Assembly (NCBI RefSeq): GCF_016920785.2
Contig: NW_024609846.1
Span: forward strand, 79,307,816-79,371,815
Length of the DNA: 64,000 nt
From: Ixodes scapularis
Lineage: Eukaryota; Arthropoda; Arachnida; Ixodida; Ixodidae
Reading direction: 5' to 3'
The position numbers and the translations under genes were made by a program. Every line of letters starts with the position of its first letter. The first letter of the stretch is position 1. Below the pieces are notes generated by a model. The model saw only the letters and a program-made list of their open reading frames with translations, made no database searches and had not been told where the DNA came from. Positions 35,601 through 39,311 of this stretch are shown in pieces.

Positions 35601-38600
35601 CCACTAATCCACACTGCGCATGTATGATATTTTGATTTACACCACTACTTCGGCGTGGTGTTAACAGTCGAGGCAAAATTTACTGCTGTTTGCGCGGGGT
35701 TCGCTCGTTGCTCTGGTTGCGCGGGGTCTGTTCAGCAAGGGCAGGGACGTGTTCGCCATCAAACGAGGGAAACTCTCAGACACTAATTTCGAGAAGCAAC
35801 TGCTGCTAAGTTGCAATATGAAGTAAAAAGCATACTTTTTAATGTTATGCAATAAAACTTGGTGAGTGGCATTTTCTCGTTTTTTTCTAAATTTTTCGTG
35901 TTATAGAACAGTAACTAAAAAGTAACGTCGTTACTTTTTAAAGGTAACTGGAACTGTAACGAGTTACTCTTTTGTTGTGGTGGCTGTAATGGTAGCTTCG
36001 CTACCTTTTTCTGAAAGTAACTGTAATGAATTGCTTTTTAAAAGTAACTTACCAATGACTGCAAAACAGTACTAAAATCTGACAATTTTTTTGCTTGGAT
36101 ATAAGGACGTTCATTTTTCTATTTTTACAAAAGTCAACATTTTGTTGTTAAAAAAGTAAGTCTGGAAAAAGTAAGAGCATAGTCGAGATCTCTAGTAAAT
36201 TTCACTCCAAAAAAACCGCACAGCTGTTATACAGTGCAACCCACTTATAACGATAAGGAGAAAACTCGAAATTTCAGTCGTTATAACCAATTATTGTTGT
36301 ATCTGGACTAGAAACTGATCATTTCCAGTCTAGAAATTCTAGGAACTGATCGTTATAAGCGGTACATTGTTATATCTAGTATCGTTATAAATGGGTTGCA
36401 CTGTAAAAGCACTTCGGTCATCCAACGATAGTTCTTGAGCAATGAAAAAATAGTCAAAACACGAAGCTGAAGGAAACGCATTTGAAAATCCCAATTGTGC
36501 TCCACTTTAGATGGCACTTGCCACTCCACCTAAAATGCTCCAGGAGTATATGTCAGTCCCTCCTCTGCGTGGTCTTTCTGTGCTTTGGCCACACCTTCCA
36601 TCTTTCGTCTCTTGCACAATGCCTCGGAGGACTTGAGTACCTTAACTTGGGCCTTTGCAACCTTCGTCTGAGTAGCCTTCGCGGCTTGTGATGTCTGGTG
36701 GCTTCCTGGCTCCAATGCCCATCCCCAAAAGAGCTTTTTCGAAGCCTCGGGGACCCAGGTTGAACTTCAAAACTGCAAGAGCCACGGCACACTCAGCAGT
36801 CTTTAGAGAAGCGAATTCCACCTTTGGGCACCTCTTCCAAACCAAAGCGTTGAGAGATTCATTCACTTTCCGGGTTTTCATCCGGGAACATCTTTCAAGC
36901 AAATCCCTCCGTGGCAGGCGGTTGTACAAGGGCACTAGCTCCTTTGCCATCTCCTTGGAGAAGGCTGGCTTGTGTGGCCAAGATGCTGGTGATTCTCCCG
37001 CTTCCTCGAGGGGCTTGCTTCAGTTTAAGTGTCACCAGGAGGTCATCCCAGTGGGGCCATCGATGTGCCTTGGCGCCTCGTCAGTGGACTATGAATGCGG
37101 GGGACTGGTGTGGGCTCCACGCTGCACGGCTGTAACGTTGGGTGCATTGTCTTTGTGGGCAGAGTAGTTGGCTGGTTTCTTCACCTTGATGTTTGTGAGC
37201 TTCCCCTTTCCGCCAAGACCTTTCTTAGCTTTCTTGAAGGATTTTAGGCCTGTAAACATCAGTTTTGCAACTTGATTAATACATTAAATGCTCTTTCCAA
37301 TGAGGGGTGCCTGTCTGCACTAGGACTAGGGGATGCGGAGCAAGTGCAGTTTGAAAATAGCAAATTTGTGAGACCGCATTCATTCTTATGAAGCACGTTG
37401 GCACGTCGAAAATTATTTATTTTGGAGTAAATACTTTACCTACTGGAATAAAATTTTTTGATAGCAATCTCCCTCCCCCTTAAACGAAAACCCGGCTGAA
37501 CTTGTGAAGCTTGTTCCCAAGCTTCCACTTGTCCATTTATAAGATAATTTTAATCTAACTATATTTATGAACTTTGACCTCAGAAAGTCCAATGCCTTGG
37601 GATGGCAAGTGAATGACGGATTTGACATAAAATTAAACTTGTAGATATGCCCAGCTATACCTAATTGAGTGGGCTTACAAATCTGGCTATCTGCAAATAT
37701 TCTTTCCTCAACCTTAGATAAGAAAAAGAAACAAAAAAAAGGAAGTGTGAATGATGAATGGAGGTTATCAGTGCATCTTTACCTAACATATACTCTTGCA
37801 TAAAAGCTACAGTTTAATTTTAAAAATTTTACTGAAATGTAGATATCAACATTCACAAAGTTTCCGTTTATTTTTACACCAGGCGTGTGCGTGCACCATC
37901 CCGCTTTGAAAGTGTGCTCTTCTCTCAAGCAGGCATTTGCAATATTCATACTTTTCCAAATGCTGATCGTGGTGGGTTACTCCGTTGAGTGCGCTTCTCA
38001 CTGAGCACCGGCCAATTGTCGAAAAGCAACACCCATGGGAGCAAGCTGCGTGAGTGTTGCTTCTCCGCAGTTCACCGGTGCTCGGTAAGAGGCACGCTGA
38101 ACGGGGCTAACTTGGCGCGATCAAAACTTTGAAAACTATGAATATCGTAGTTCGTCCCGAAGCGAATATCAAAGAGTGTATTATTTGTTACTACTACTTT
38201 AAATTTTGAATATTGGTGCAACACTGGATTTTTTTGTGAAACGCTGGTTCATACAGATCGCCCAATGCCAAAGTGACAGCAAGTAACAAAGCACATGTTC
38301 ATGCAGTGTGGGATCGATCTGCCTTTAAGATTCCCAGTACAGATTCAATGCTGTGGAGGGCCAGTTAGCCAGTACAGTACAGCCGCTAACCTGGATGTTA
38401 CCTTGGAGGCTAAAGCCGAGATCTCTGGGTTCTGAGAGTATACAAGCTTCTGCTCCTCAAGCTCCACGGGTCGGTCCGCCGACTAACAAACTTTGCTCAG
38501 CAATGCTAGCTCCATACCAGGGGTGGCCACGGCTCGTGGCTTTCTGGTAAACGTATTGCCCTCCACCTGCAAGATCAGAAAGAAAAAAATATAGAATAAA

Positions 38601-39311
38601 AGATGGCTTGCATTCTTGGAGCATTGTGCCACCATACATAAAGCTGCTCGGGACCACAACGACGTCATCTTCAAGGTGCTTGTTTTATGAGTAGGGAAAC
38701 AAACATAATGAGCAATTACTTTATGAGGGAGACACCCTGTGGCCACCAACTTAGATAAAATAAATGAAATAAAACTGCCACATCACCTTTCTGCCGTGGC
38801 TCTACACTTAGAGTGTCTGTTTTTATGGCTGGGTGCATACGTCCCTGTGCCCAGCCCTGCCCTATGCATTCATCATCAAGTCGTAGTAGTTGGTAGAAAC
38901 TCAAGAGAGAGCCTCTGCACTCCCCGAACGTCAGTCATACTCACGGTCCCCTTCCTCTCGTTGCAGAACTACTTTGTGCAGGGCTTCCTGTTCAAGCAGG
39001 TGCAGATGCGCTTCTACAGCGGAAGGCCCCCGTACAAGGAGCTGCAGGAGGAGCTGAGAGGGGACCAGTCACCCTGGGCCCCGCTCTCGCGGGAGTCGTC
39101 GATCACGAGTGCTCCCAGCTCCCACGAGGGTTCTCTGCTGCGGCCGCGCCTCGCCCTCCGGGACGACTCGCTGCCCTCCTCGCCGCCGAGCAGGAAGGTT
39201 GAGGCCGAAGAGCTCGCTGTGATGGCCAACGGCACGAGCGGCGCAGTTGCCGGTGCCGCAAGTGGCGGCGGCGGCGATGGGGACTGCGCACCCTACGTGA
39301 CCCACATGTGA
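1..39311 (+). CDS. ATP13A3: P5B-type ATPase (ATP13A2/ATP13A3 family), 17 spliced exons, 5' end outside window
   Basis: This is the C-terminal 836 residues of a P5B ATPase. The family (known biology) moves polyamines from the lumen of late endosomes or lysosomes to the cytosol using ATP. Joining 1-46, 1679-1941, 2897-3044, 4025-4165, 5968-6124, 6939-7178, 10486-10664, 12208-12309, 14020-14099, 19393-19435, 19556-19665, 25345-25514, 26314-26464, 27429-27589, 29039-29127, 29753-29839 and 38967-39311 gives one open frame with GT-AG introns throughout. Landmarks in window residues: PPALP of M4 at 38-42 (the P5B signature), phosphorylated Asp of DKTGT at 81, N-domain KGAPE at 237-241, TGD ending at 333, hinge GDGAND at 459-464, then M5-M10 and a Ser/Gly-rich cytosolic tail. 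Family members are about 1200 residues, so roughly 350-400 residues lie upstream. Arthropods usually have one P5B gene, so the choice between ATP13A2 and ATP13A3 as the name is by resemblance only. No frameshift or missing catalytic residue is seen. Confidence 0.95.
225..900. repeat. Dispersed repeat, copy A
   Basis: Direct homology with 37597-38215: TGTAGATATCAACATCCACA, CATCCCGCTTTGAAAGTGTG, and GTTGCTTCTCTGCAGT. The centre is palindromic around GTTGCTTCTC. Likely an old inverted-repeat transposon. Confidence 0.75.
1679..1941 (+). CDS. ATP13A3: ATP13A exon b: M4 and phosphorylation site
   Basis: Acceptor GTGCAG before 1679, donor GTGAGT at 1942, ending in phase 2. It carries the M4 core with PPALPAAMT, then the cytosolic stretch ending in CFDKTGTLTE. 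The aspartate at 1874-1876 is the residue phosphorylated in the catalytic cycle. P5B pumps have PPALP where P2 pumps have PEGLP. Confidence 0.97.
2676..2812 (+). repeat. Minisatellite of GGGAACCCCTAGG type
   Basis: About six loose units of 22-24 bp such as CTAGGGAACTTAGGGGAAAC, just before exon c. Confidence 0.75.
2897..3044 (+). CDS. ATP13A3: ATP13A exon c: start of nucleotide-binding domain
   Basis: The acceptor is GCCAG before 2897. A second AG at 2902-2903 would break the frame, so 2897 is chosen because its single G completes the Lys codon left by exon b. Encodes the ATCHSITVID and SGDPLDLKMFEATNW blocks typical of P5B N-domains. Donor GTGAGT at 3045, phase 0. Confidence 0.95.
3295..3548. 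mobile_element. Hairpin MITE, 254 bp
   Basis: Arms of about 55 bp: TATACTCCGTGTCACTAGTT and inverse AACTAGTGACACAGAGTATA. Confidence 0.82.
4025..4165 (+). CDS. ATP13A3: ATP13A exon d: variable N-domain linker
   Basis: Forty-seven whole codons between GTTGCAG and GTGAGC. The residues (VLEEPDIDDNAKYDVIAPTV onward, ending SSGEPE) are the poorly conserved linker after the FEATNW block. Placement rests on phase 0 at both ends and on the neighbouring exons. Confidence 0.88.
4405..5128. mobile_element. TTAA-flanked MITE, 724 bp
   Basis: Ends TTAAGGGGGGACACTACCC and inverse GGGTGTCTCCCCTTAA. Similar end design to the 8.7-kb and 33-kb elements but without coding remnant. Lies in the intron between exons d and e. 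Confidence 0.8.
5290..5600 (+). repeat. 12-bp minisatellite
   Basis: About 25 imperfect units of AGGACGACCTCT/AGGATGACTTCA. Gives open frames on both strands (TTSRTTSR, VVLEVVLE) that are not genes. Confidence 0.9.
5968..6124 (+). CDS. ATP13A3: ATP13A exon e: ATP-binding core of N-domain
   Basis: Acceptor CTTTCAG, donor GTGAGT at 6125, ending in phase 1. It contains the block LPFSSGLQRMSVV and the nucleotide-contacting KGAPE motif (window residues 237-241). Confidence 0.96.
6939..7178 (+). CDS. ATP13A3: ATP13A exon f: N-domain end and P-domain start
   Basis: Acceptor AACGCAG and donor GTGGGT at 7179. Phase 1 in and phase 1 out. Encodes YTQQGHRVLALAHRPL, the GLLVMENRLKPET block and RAVMVTG; the TGD motif is split over the next intron. 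The exon is more GC-rich than its flanks. Confidence 0.96.
7623..7809 (+). repeat. 96-bp tandem duplication
   Basis: GACTAACTAGGAAAGGCGGT starts at 7623 and again at 7719. The copies differ at only a few bases, so the duplication is recent. Confidence 0.9.
8598..8626 (+). repeat. Poly(C), 29 bases
   Basis: One of at least eight G or C homopolymers of 15 or more bases (also 17870, 28094, 29408, 34404, 48691, 50077, 60894). Confidence 0.95.
9119..9167. repeat. Near-perfect 49-bp palindrome
   Basis: Two 24-bp arms around one base: arm GATTCGCTAGGACGAGCC then ACGT, C, ACGT and the inverse. Lies in the 8.7-9.96 kb transposon. Confidence 0.9.
9276..9374 (+). pseudogene. Transposase C-terminal scrap in the 8.7-9.96 kb element
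   Basis: SKMSHKKRKMEAVAKAQRDR then AEEGVTYAPGAF and TAG. Matches the tail of the remnant at 36530. No longer frame upstream. Confidence 0.65.
10486..10664 (+). CDS. ATP13A3: ATP13A exon g: DNMLTAVSVARDC and acidic loop
   Basis: Acceptor CTCTGCAG, donor GTGAGT at 10665. The first two bases finish the Gly codon, then DNMLTAVSVARDCEMI follows, a conserved P-domain block. The rest is a Ser-rich variable loop ending LLTPP, phase 0. Confidence 0.95.
11402..11483 (-). tRNA. tRNA-Ser(AGA) or tRNA-derived copy
   Basis: Cloverleaf on the - strand: acceptor GCAGTCG/CAACTGC (one C-A mismatch), D arm GGCCGAGTGGTTAAGGC, anticodon arm ATGGA-CTAGAAA-TCCAT with AGA, long variable arm, T arm ACAGG-TTCGAAT-CCTGT, discriminator G. 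A run of T follows in AACATTTTTTC as a possible Pol III stop. The single mismatch and the location inside a TIR element make a working gene uncertain. Confidence 0.8.
11560..11695 (+). repeat. Direct duplication with TATATAA boxes
   Basis: GCTCAACGTTTATA...AGAGGGC..CTGCG...GTATATAA occurs at 11560-11609 and 11633-11690. The second box lies about 30 bp before ATG at 11720. Confidence 0.7.
11720..11911 (+). CDS. Short open frame in the tRNA-Ser TIR element
   Basis: Starts MDENERKARHALAQRLRRQ, a basic helical N-terminus, then loses coding character at a poly(T). It may be the start of a deleted transposase gene driven by the TATA boxes. No family recognised. Confidence 0.3.
   Translation: MDENERKARHALAQRLRRQAPPELRPNQHHSPRGDAVIFFFFIISCLHKHVSPCSRACEHMST
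12208..12309 (+). CDS. ATP13A3: ATP13A exon h: P-domain segment
   Basis: Thirty-four codons between TTTCAG and GTGAGT. Encodes VAITGKTFAVLREHYPDIL, matching the family block that follows the variable loop. Phase 0 at both ends. Confidence 0.93.
12643..12810. mobile_element. Short hairpin MITE
   Basis: Long arms: CGAAACACATGTAAGACGAA ... and inverse TTCGTCGTACATGTGTTTCG, continuing inward to GGCGAGGGTTTTC on both sides. About 168 bp. Confidence 0.8.
12854..13169. mobile_element. MITE, 316 bp
   Basis: TIRs TACCATATTTACTCGAGTAA and inverse TTACTCGAGTAAATACGGTA, with ATAGC.GCACT.TTTATG following on both sides. Confidence 0.85.
14020..14099 (+). CDS. ATP13A3: ATP13A exon i: VFARMAPDQK block
   Basis: Acceptor CTCCAG, donor GTGCGT at 14100, phase 2 at the end. 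Encodes CGTVFARMAPDQKQQLIELL, the near-universal P-type segment just before the hinge. Confidence 0.95.
14602..15312. mobile_element. Inverted-repeat element, about 710 bp
   Basis: Left GTTGCACCAGAGCCTTTTAT (14602) and right ATAAAAGGCTCTGAGTTGCA (15289-15308) with CTGGGAGAGTTCGGCGG next to each, about 38 bp with one mismatch. The true outer ends may lie further left, near 14495. Confidence 0.75.
15422..17162. mobile_element. TTAA-flanked element P1, 1.74 kb
   Basis: Left end TTAAAGGGATTGTACTG and right end (inverse) TTAAAGGAATTGTCTGG. The centre (16100-17000) is GC-rich with a 36-bp direct repeat (16443 and 16576, GGAGTCATCGCCGGTCGGAC). Open frames there are overlapping and low in coding quality. 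It shares its right TTAA with the next element. Confidence 0.6.
17159..17808. mobile_element. TTAA-flanked MITE P2, 650 bp
   Basis: Ends TTAAAGGGATACTTCAACG and inverse CGTTGTAGTATCCCTTTAA. Internal TTTTGAGTGATGGGTTAATC matches the element at 57393-58050. Confidence 0.85.
18338..19067. mobile_element. MITE, 730 bp
   Basis: Ends TACCATACTTAATCGCATAA and inverse (TTATGCGAGTAAATTTGGTA reading out), then TGAACACA on both sides. Probably related to the 12.85-kb element. Confidence 0.75.
19393..19435 (+). CDS. ATP13A3: ATP13A exon j: GDGAND hinge micro-exon
   Basis: A 43-bp exon between CTTGCAG and GTAAGT. One base finishes a Gly codon, then YYVGMCGDGANDCG. GDGAND binds Mg2+ in the P-domain. It lies 120 bp before the next exon, after a 5.3-kb intron full of MITEs. 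Confidence 0.95.
19556..19665 (+). CDS. ATP13A3: ATP13A exon k: P-domain end
   Basis: Acceptor TAACAG, donor GTAAGG at 19666, phase 2. Encodes ALKAAHAGISLSETEASVAS and the segment leading to M5. The next intron (19666-25344) carries the CR1-like LINE. Confidence 0.95.
19666..20399. other. Intron between exons k and l, left of the LINE
   Basis: No gene or repeat recognised. The LINE starts at the AT-rich tail at 20400. Confidence 0.5.
20401..20422 (-). repeat. LINE 3' tail, (TAAA)n-type
   Basis: Plus strand reads ATTTATTTATTTATTTA; on the element strand this is a terminal AAAT repeat, as in CR1/L2-type elements that end in short tandem repeats rather than poly(A). Confidence 0.7.
20569..23364 (-). 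CDS. LINE ORF2: endonuclease-reverse transcriptase
   Basis: Makes the DNA nick and copies the element RNA. Counting from the GTG at 23295 (908 codons): endonuclease motifs TETW (E23), GDFN (D125, N127), SILD (D187), SDH (D198, H199); RT motifs RPISLTS (481-487), MDFSKAFD (550-557), GVPQGSVLGP (607-616) and FADD (639-642). All catalytic residues are present. The open frame continues upstream from GTG through LLSFNAQSIV, typical for the endonuclease start, to a TGA at 23365-23367, which is the ORF1 stop in the same frame. No ATG occurs near this start, so initiation is probably by reinitiation, non-ATG start or readthrough. Confidence 0.92.
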   Translation of the reverse strand, partial: RQAHSGKPHRKTFRLLSFNAQSIVNKVDDLETILLTHDPHVIVITETWLHSGIGDNEVIPPCYRMIRKDRGLRGGGVAIIAKSSVDLVPLDCVVNGEVLWCKVKVHGNVFVVGAVYRPPNTAPRFLEELYDYMALRFNDKTKIILTGDFNLADIDWAKQKPGKNEIASSELLLDIALSFNLQQLVDSPTRVTDTSQSILDLLFVSNIVEADKAHVLDGVSDHKMVFLDLELHKTAADNARHERTVRDFQNADDVSILDYLDEHFDHFSQLSDVTELWKTFKSIVSYCTYHFVPTRGVRAQRHHPWVTREILQIKRKIKRKRKAKQNSSDIANLGRQLKNLISQARENYCGNVLSRFLLESPQKFWRFFSSKKEVITEVMVSDEVVSCPIKVAEEFNTYFQSVFTVSSDPPVDHVSSSDEPCMSDLVVSESGILNLLLNIDVKKASGPDDISNAFLKRYAEWVSRYLFIIFQASLQQSKLPADWLCGKIIPIHKSGNKMTVQNYRPISLTSTCCKLLEHIISNHVTQYLEEKNLIYKHQHGFRRGLSTVTQLIECAHEFSSVVNERGQVDVVFMDFSKAFDRVPHNKLIEKLHLVGLNSNIVSWVRSYLTNRTQYVYCNDACSTRLAVFSGVPQGSVLGPLLFLLYINDIADDMPPAVQVKLFADDCMLFSKVRTVEDQDLLNASLEKLYLWCERWGMVINFDKTVFCSITNKRNILEYSYNIGGVQLRKVDEFKYLGVIFSSTMRWNSHVDYVCSKAYKKLLFLRRQLRHANSDVRQLAYMCYVRPLLEYACTVWDPYRKCHESQIERIQNLALRFIFSRYKRTESVSSMRQEAQLDSLAKRRKISRLKELFSITTGMTKLDPQLYLRPSTSRSQRTSNVRAIAPYQYKNDVFKYSFFCRTIVEWNALPNEVVSCSNLKSFELSLREFLTE
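23365..24186 (-). CDS. LINE ORF1: 2A motif, coiled coil, RRM-like RNA-binding protein
   Basis: From the ATG at 24186 this is 273 codons to the TGA at 23365. A short hydrophobic leader ends in LLLSGDIESNPGP, the last NPGP lying near 24103-24114, which fits the D(V/I)ExNPGP rule of 2A ribosome-skipping peptides. Next comes a heptad-rich stretch (KKVNQIEATVQEMKEQ and on), then NNLMVFGLPE...VERVHRVGR...PVVVKFLDY, the L1-ORF1p-like RRM and C-terminal pattern. It would bind the element RNA. The open frame also runs upstream through the tandem repeat to 25224 without a stop, so an N-terminally longer product is possible. Confidence 0.88.
   Translation of the reverse strand: MCLTLFIECICVTRDLLLSGDIESNPGPDDCQGGGNPTMEEMVKAILDTQNVIMRDLSQIKNNQKQFEHKFEGLTKKVNQIEATVQEMKEQKVQIISIEKHVKAIDEDLKECQKKIVDLEDRNRRNNLMVFGLPEAQGETNDSLRSKVLGDVFEEKLGIHVNTVERVHRVGRKTNKNRPVVVKFLDYAEKENVLKKRRCLKGTKITLEHDYSWQTIQKRKQLWETSKPNRDNGETVFLIHDKIKIGGQVFEWDDNVGQICKERNRPTRQKSVK
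24102..24143 (-). other. 2A-type ribosome-skipping motif
   Basis: LLLSGDIESNPGP followed by DD. In known 2A peptides the ribosome fails to form the Gly-Pro bond at NPG|P. It lies about 28 residues after the ORF1 ATG, so the released peptide would be a short hydrophobic leader. 2A motifs are known in trypanosome L1Tc/ingi elements and in CR1-type ORF1s of some marine invertebrates. Confidence 0.85.
24253..24262 (-). promoter_or_regulatory. Candidate 5' splice site at the repeat/LINE junction
   Basis: On the - strand the last repeat unit ends ACGCAG and is followed at once by GTGAGTAATT. In the other units CAG is followed by CTCCTA. The switch point coincides with a near-perfect donor. Confidence 0.5.
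24259..25245 (-). repeat. 309-bp tandem repeat, 3.2 copies, at the LINE 5' end
   Basis: Units begin (plus coordinates) at 24259, 24568, 24877 and, partial (60 bp), 25186. The copies appear identical. 309 is a multiple of three and the - strand frame is open through all copies. Each unit encodes MSNPLIFFTQLLIAQAALAC, which reads as a signal peptide, then about 80 hydrophilic residues with an NKR site. On the - strand the array ends at CACGCAG followed by GTGAGT, a consensus splice donor. Simple collapse or expansion in assembly is possible. Confidence 0.9.
25345..25514 (+). CDS. ATP13A3: ATP13A exon l: M5-M6
   Basis: Acceptor CCTGAAG, donor GTGAGT at 25515, phase 1. Encodes EGRAALVTSFGILKYMACY (M5) and DLEFLYIDLFLITLFAAL (M6). 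The AAG acceptor is weaker than the others but keeps phase. The LINE 5' end lies about 100 bp upstream. Confidence 0.94.
26314..26464 (+). CDS. ATP13A3: ATP13A exon m: M6-M7 loop and M7
   Basis: Acceptor CTTCCAG, donor GTGCGT at 26465, phase 2. Encodes the HKRPPPSSLMG linker and the hydrophobic helix SQIVLVIVTQVFALVTLWG. Confidence 0.93.
26855..27108 (+). mobile_element. tRNA-derived SINE, Ruka-like
   Basis: A-box-like TGTGGCTCGGAGGC and B-box GGTTCAAATCTCACC are followed by GGTGGTCGAAATTAATC and TTTGGCACGTAAAACCCCC. This tail is typical of the tRNA-like SINE of ixodid ticks. The family name is from memory. Confidence 0.7.
27429..27589 (+). CDS. ATP13A3: ATP13A exon n: M7-M8 loop and M8
   Basis: Acceptor CTCGCAG, donor GTGAGC at 27590, phase 1. 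An acidic loop (REEEELQCHDNYAV) is followed by VFAVSVFQYITLAVIFSRG and PYRKSILSN. Confidence 0.94.
27590..29038. other. Intron between exons n and o
   Basis: Holds the 27.76-kb hairpin and a poly(C) tract (28094-28110). Otherwise unassigned; a 113-codon frame at 28251-28592 has no family resemblance. Confidence 0.5.
27761..27812. repeat. Hairpin, 15-bp stem plus 5-bp outer stem
   Basis: AGCCC-AA-GCAGTACGACCACTA, 8-base loop, inverse stem, AC, GGGCT. In the intron after exon n. Confidence 0.85.
29039..29127 (+). CDS. ATP13A3: ATP13A exon o: M9
   Basis: Acceptor CACTCAG, donor GTGAGG at 29128, phase 0. Encodes LFMGSLVVMTSFTLYLILYP, a transmembrane helix. Confidence 0.92.
29753..29839 (+). CDS. 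ATP13A3: ATP13A exon p: M10
   Basis: Twenty-nine codons between CTTCAG and GTAAGC. Encodes DADIGFRCICAAIALSHFVI and AYVLE, the final helix. A hAT element starts 61 bp after the donor and the next intron is 9.1 kb. Confidence 0.92.
30310..30470 (+). pseudogene. hAT transposase dimerisation domain remnant
   Basis: In frame: LPVSSVSVERAFLKLCHINS then KERVQINEENM. This is the hATC pattern (P-x-S-S-x-x-S-E-R-x-F-S). Upstream of about 30270 no frame is open, so the transposase is otherwise gone. Confidence 0.8.
30585..31396. mobile_element. MITE nested in the hAT element
   Basis: Imperfect ends TATAGGCCGTTCCATTAG and (inverse) TATAGACCATTCCATTTAG. Holds the 17-mer GAGAGGGCGCTGCGGTC also found at 11579-11595. 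Confidence 0.65.
31964..32780. mobile_element. Mariner-type MITE with internal 12-bp minisatellite
   Basis: TIRs CAGTAATCCCTCGTTATAAC at 31966 and inverse ending at 32778, flanked by TA. The middle holds a GTCGTCCT-type minisatellite (32395-32570) between two copies of GAGTGGAAAGGCTGAA. Confidence 0.85.
32395..32575 (-). repeat. 12-bp minisatellite, second array
   Basis: Units of the type GAGGTCGTCCTAGAAGTC. It is the reverse complement of the array at 5290-5600. Its open frame is a by-product of the 12-bp period. Confidence 0.85.
33742..34702 (+). mobile_element. Penelope-like element 3' fragment with target-site duplication
   Basis: Insert 33753-34691 is bounded by the 11-bp direct repeat AACTCCCGAGT (33742-33752 and 34692-34702). 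A related empty site exists in this window at about 55743-55753 in a second copy of the host repeat. The insert contains the GIY-YIG domain of Penelope-like retroelements and lacks their RT, so it is 5'-truncated. Poly(T) and poly(G) tracts lie in its 3' part (34373-34418). Confidence 0.85.
33828..34277 (+). pseudogene. Penelope-like GIY-YIG endonuclease, truncated
   Basis: 149 codons. VGVVYDIPLRCGLSYVGQTG followed by RCLNDRLLEHKRAV is the GIY-YIG core in the PLE form (Y...Y-x-G-x-T-x-R...E-H), then HSEIAKHVVDCNHC and the ETLCILERGNCVSTPSLGF block. In complete PLEs it follows an RT of about 600 residues and nicks target DNA. The RT is gone, and the first codons join it within 80 bp of the insertion edge. 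Confidence 0.85.
35065..36050. mobile_element. GTAAC-rich inverted-repeat element
   Basis: Starts GGGTAATAACGTGTTACTAG (35066) and ends with AAAAGTAACTTACCAATGA. Both ends are packed with GTTAC/GTAAC. It interrupts the TTAA transposon. Superfamily unclear; no clean duplication seen. Confidence 0.6.
36230..36405. mobile_element. Mariner-type MITE, 172 bp, TA duplication
   Basis: TIRs CAGTGCAACCCACTTATAAC and its inverse (ending GGGTTGCACTG) at 36232-36403, flanked by TA on both sides. Confidence 0.85.
36530..37020 (-). pseudogene. Transposase C-terminal remnant
   Basis: On the - strand: EMAKELVPLYNRLPRRDLLE, then RKVNESLNALVWKRCPKVEF, EKALLGMGIGARKPPD, then after a frame change KRRKMEGVAKAQ and GLTYTPGAF with stop at 36530. 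The NESLNALVW.RCPK block is typical of the Mutator-like/Kolobok transposases common in ticks and cnidarians. At least one frameshift (near 36680) makes it dead. Confidence 0.7.
37597..38215. repeat. Dispersed repeat, copy B (right part)
   Basis: Parallel to 295-870. The expected left part of this copy (GTAGTGGTTTGGCCGAATAT) lies at 32911-32930, on the other side of the TTAA transposon, so that element appears to have inserted into copy B. Confidence 0.7.
38967..39311 (+). CDS. ATP13A3: ATP13A last exon: cytosolic tail and stop
   Basis: Acceptor GTTGCAG, 114 codons plus TGA. Starts NYFVQGFLFKQVQMRFYSG, the amphipathic block after M10, then a Pro/Ser-rich, Gly-rich tail ending CAPYVTHM. The tail is longer and lower in complexity than the vertebrate one, as far as can be judged by eye. 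Confidence 0.93.
   Translation, partial: NYFVQGFLFKQVQMRFYSGRPPYKELQEELRGDQSPWAPLSRESSITSAPSSHEGSLLRPRLALRDDSLPSSPPSRKVEAEELAVMANGTSGAVAGAASGGGGDGDCAPYVTHM

Larger units (their letters stand above)
32985..37483 (-). mobile_element. TTAA-flanked DNA transposon (Kolobok/Mutator-like), interrupted by later inserts
   Basis: Left end TTAAGTGGAGGCACTC (32985); right end CTCCCTCCCCCTTAA (to 37483). Near both ends it matches the element at 8721-9960 in inverse orientation (for example GTAAAGTATTTACTCC near 37410-37440). It carries a transposase remnant on the - strand. It has been split by a hAT-type element (33098-34949), a GTTACTAGTAAC-type element (about 35065-36050) and a mariner-type MITE (36232-36403). 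Confidence 0.75.

Noticed and set aside
38739..38966. Frame upstream of the last exon
   Set aside because: GTTGCAG acceptor at 38960-38966 and a clear family match only after it.
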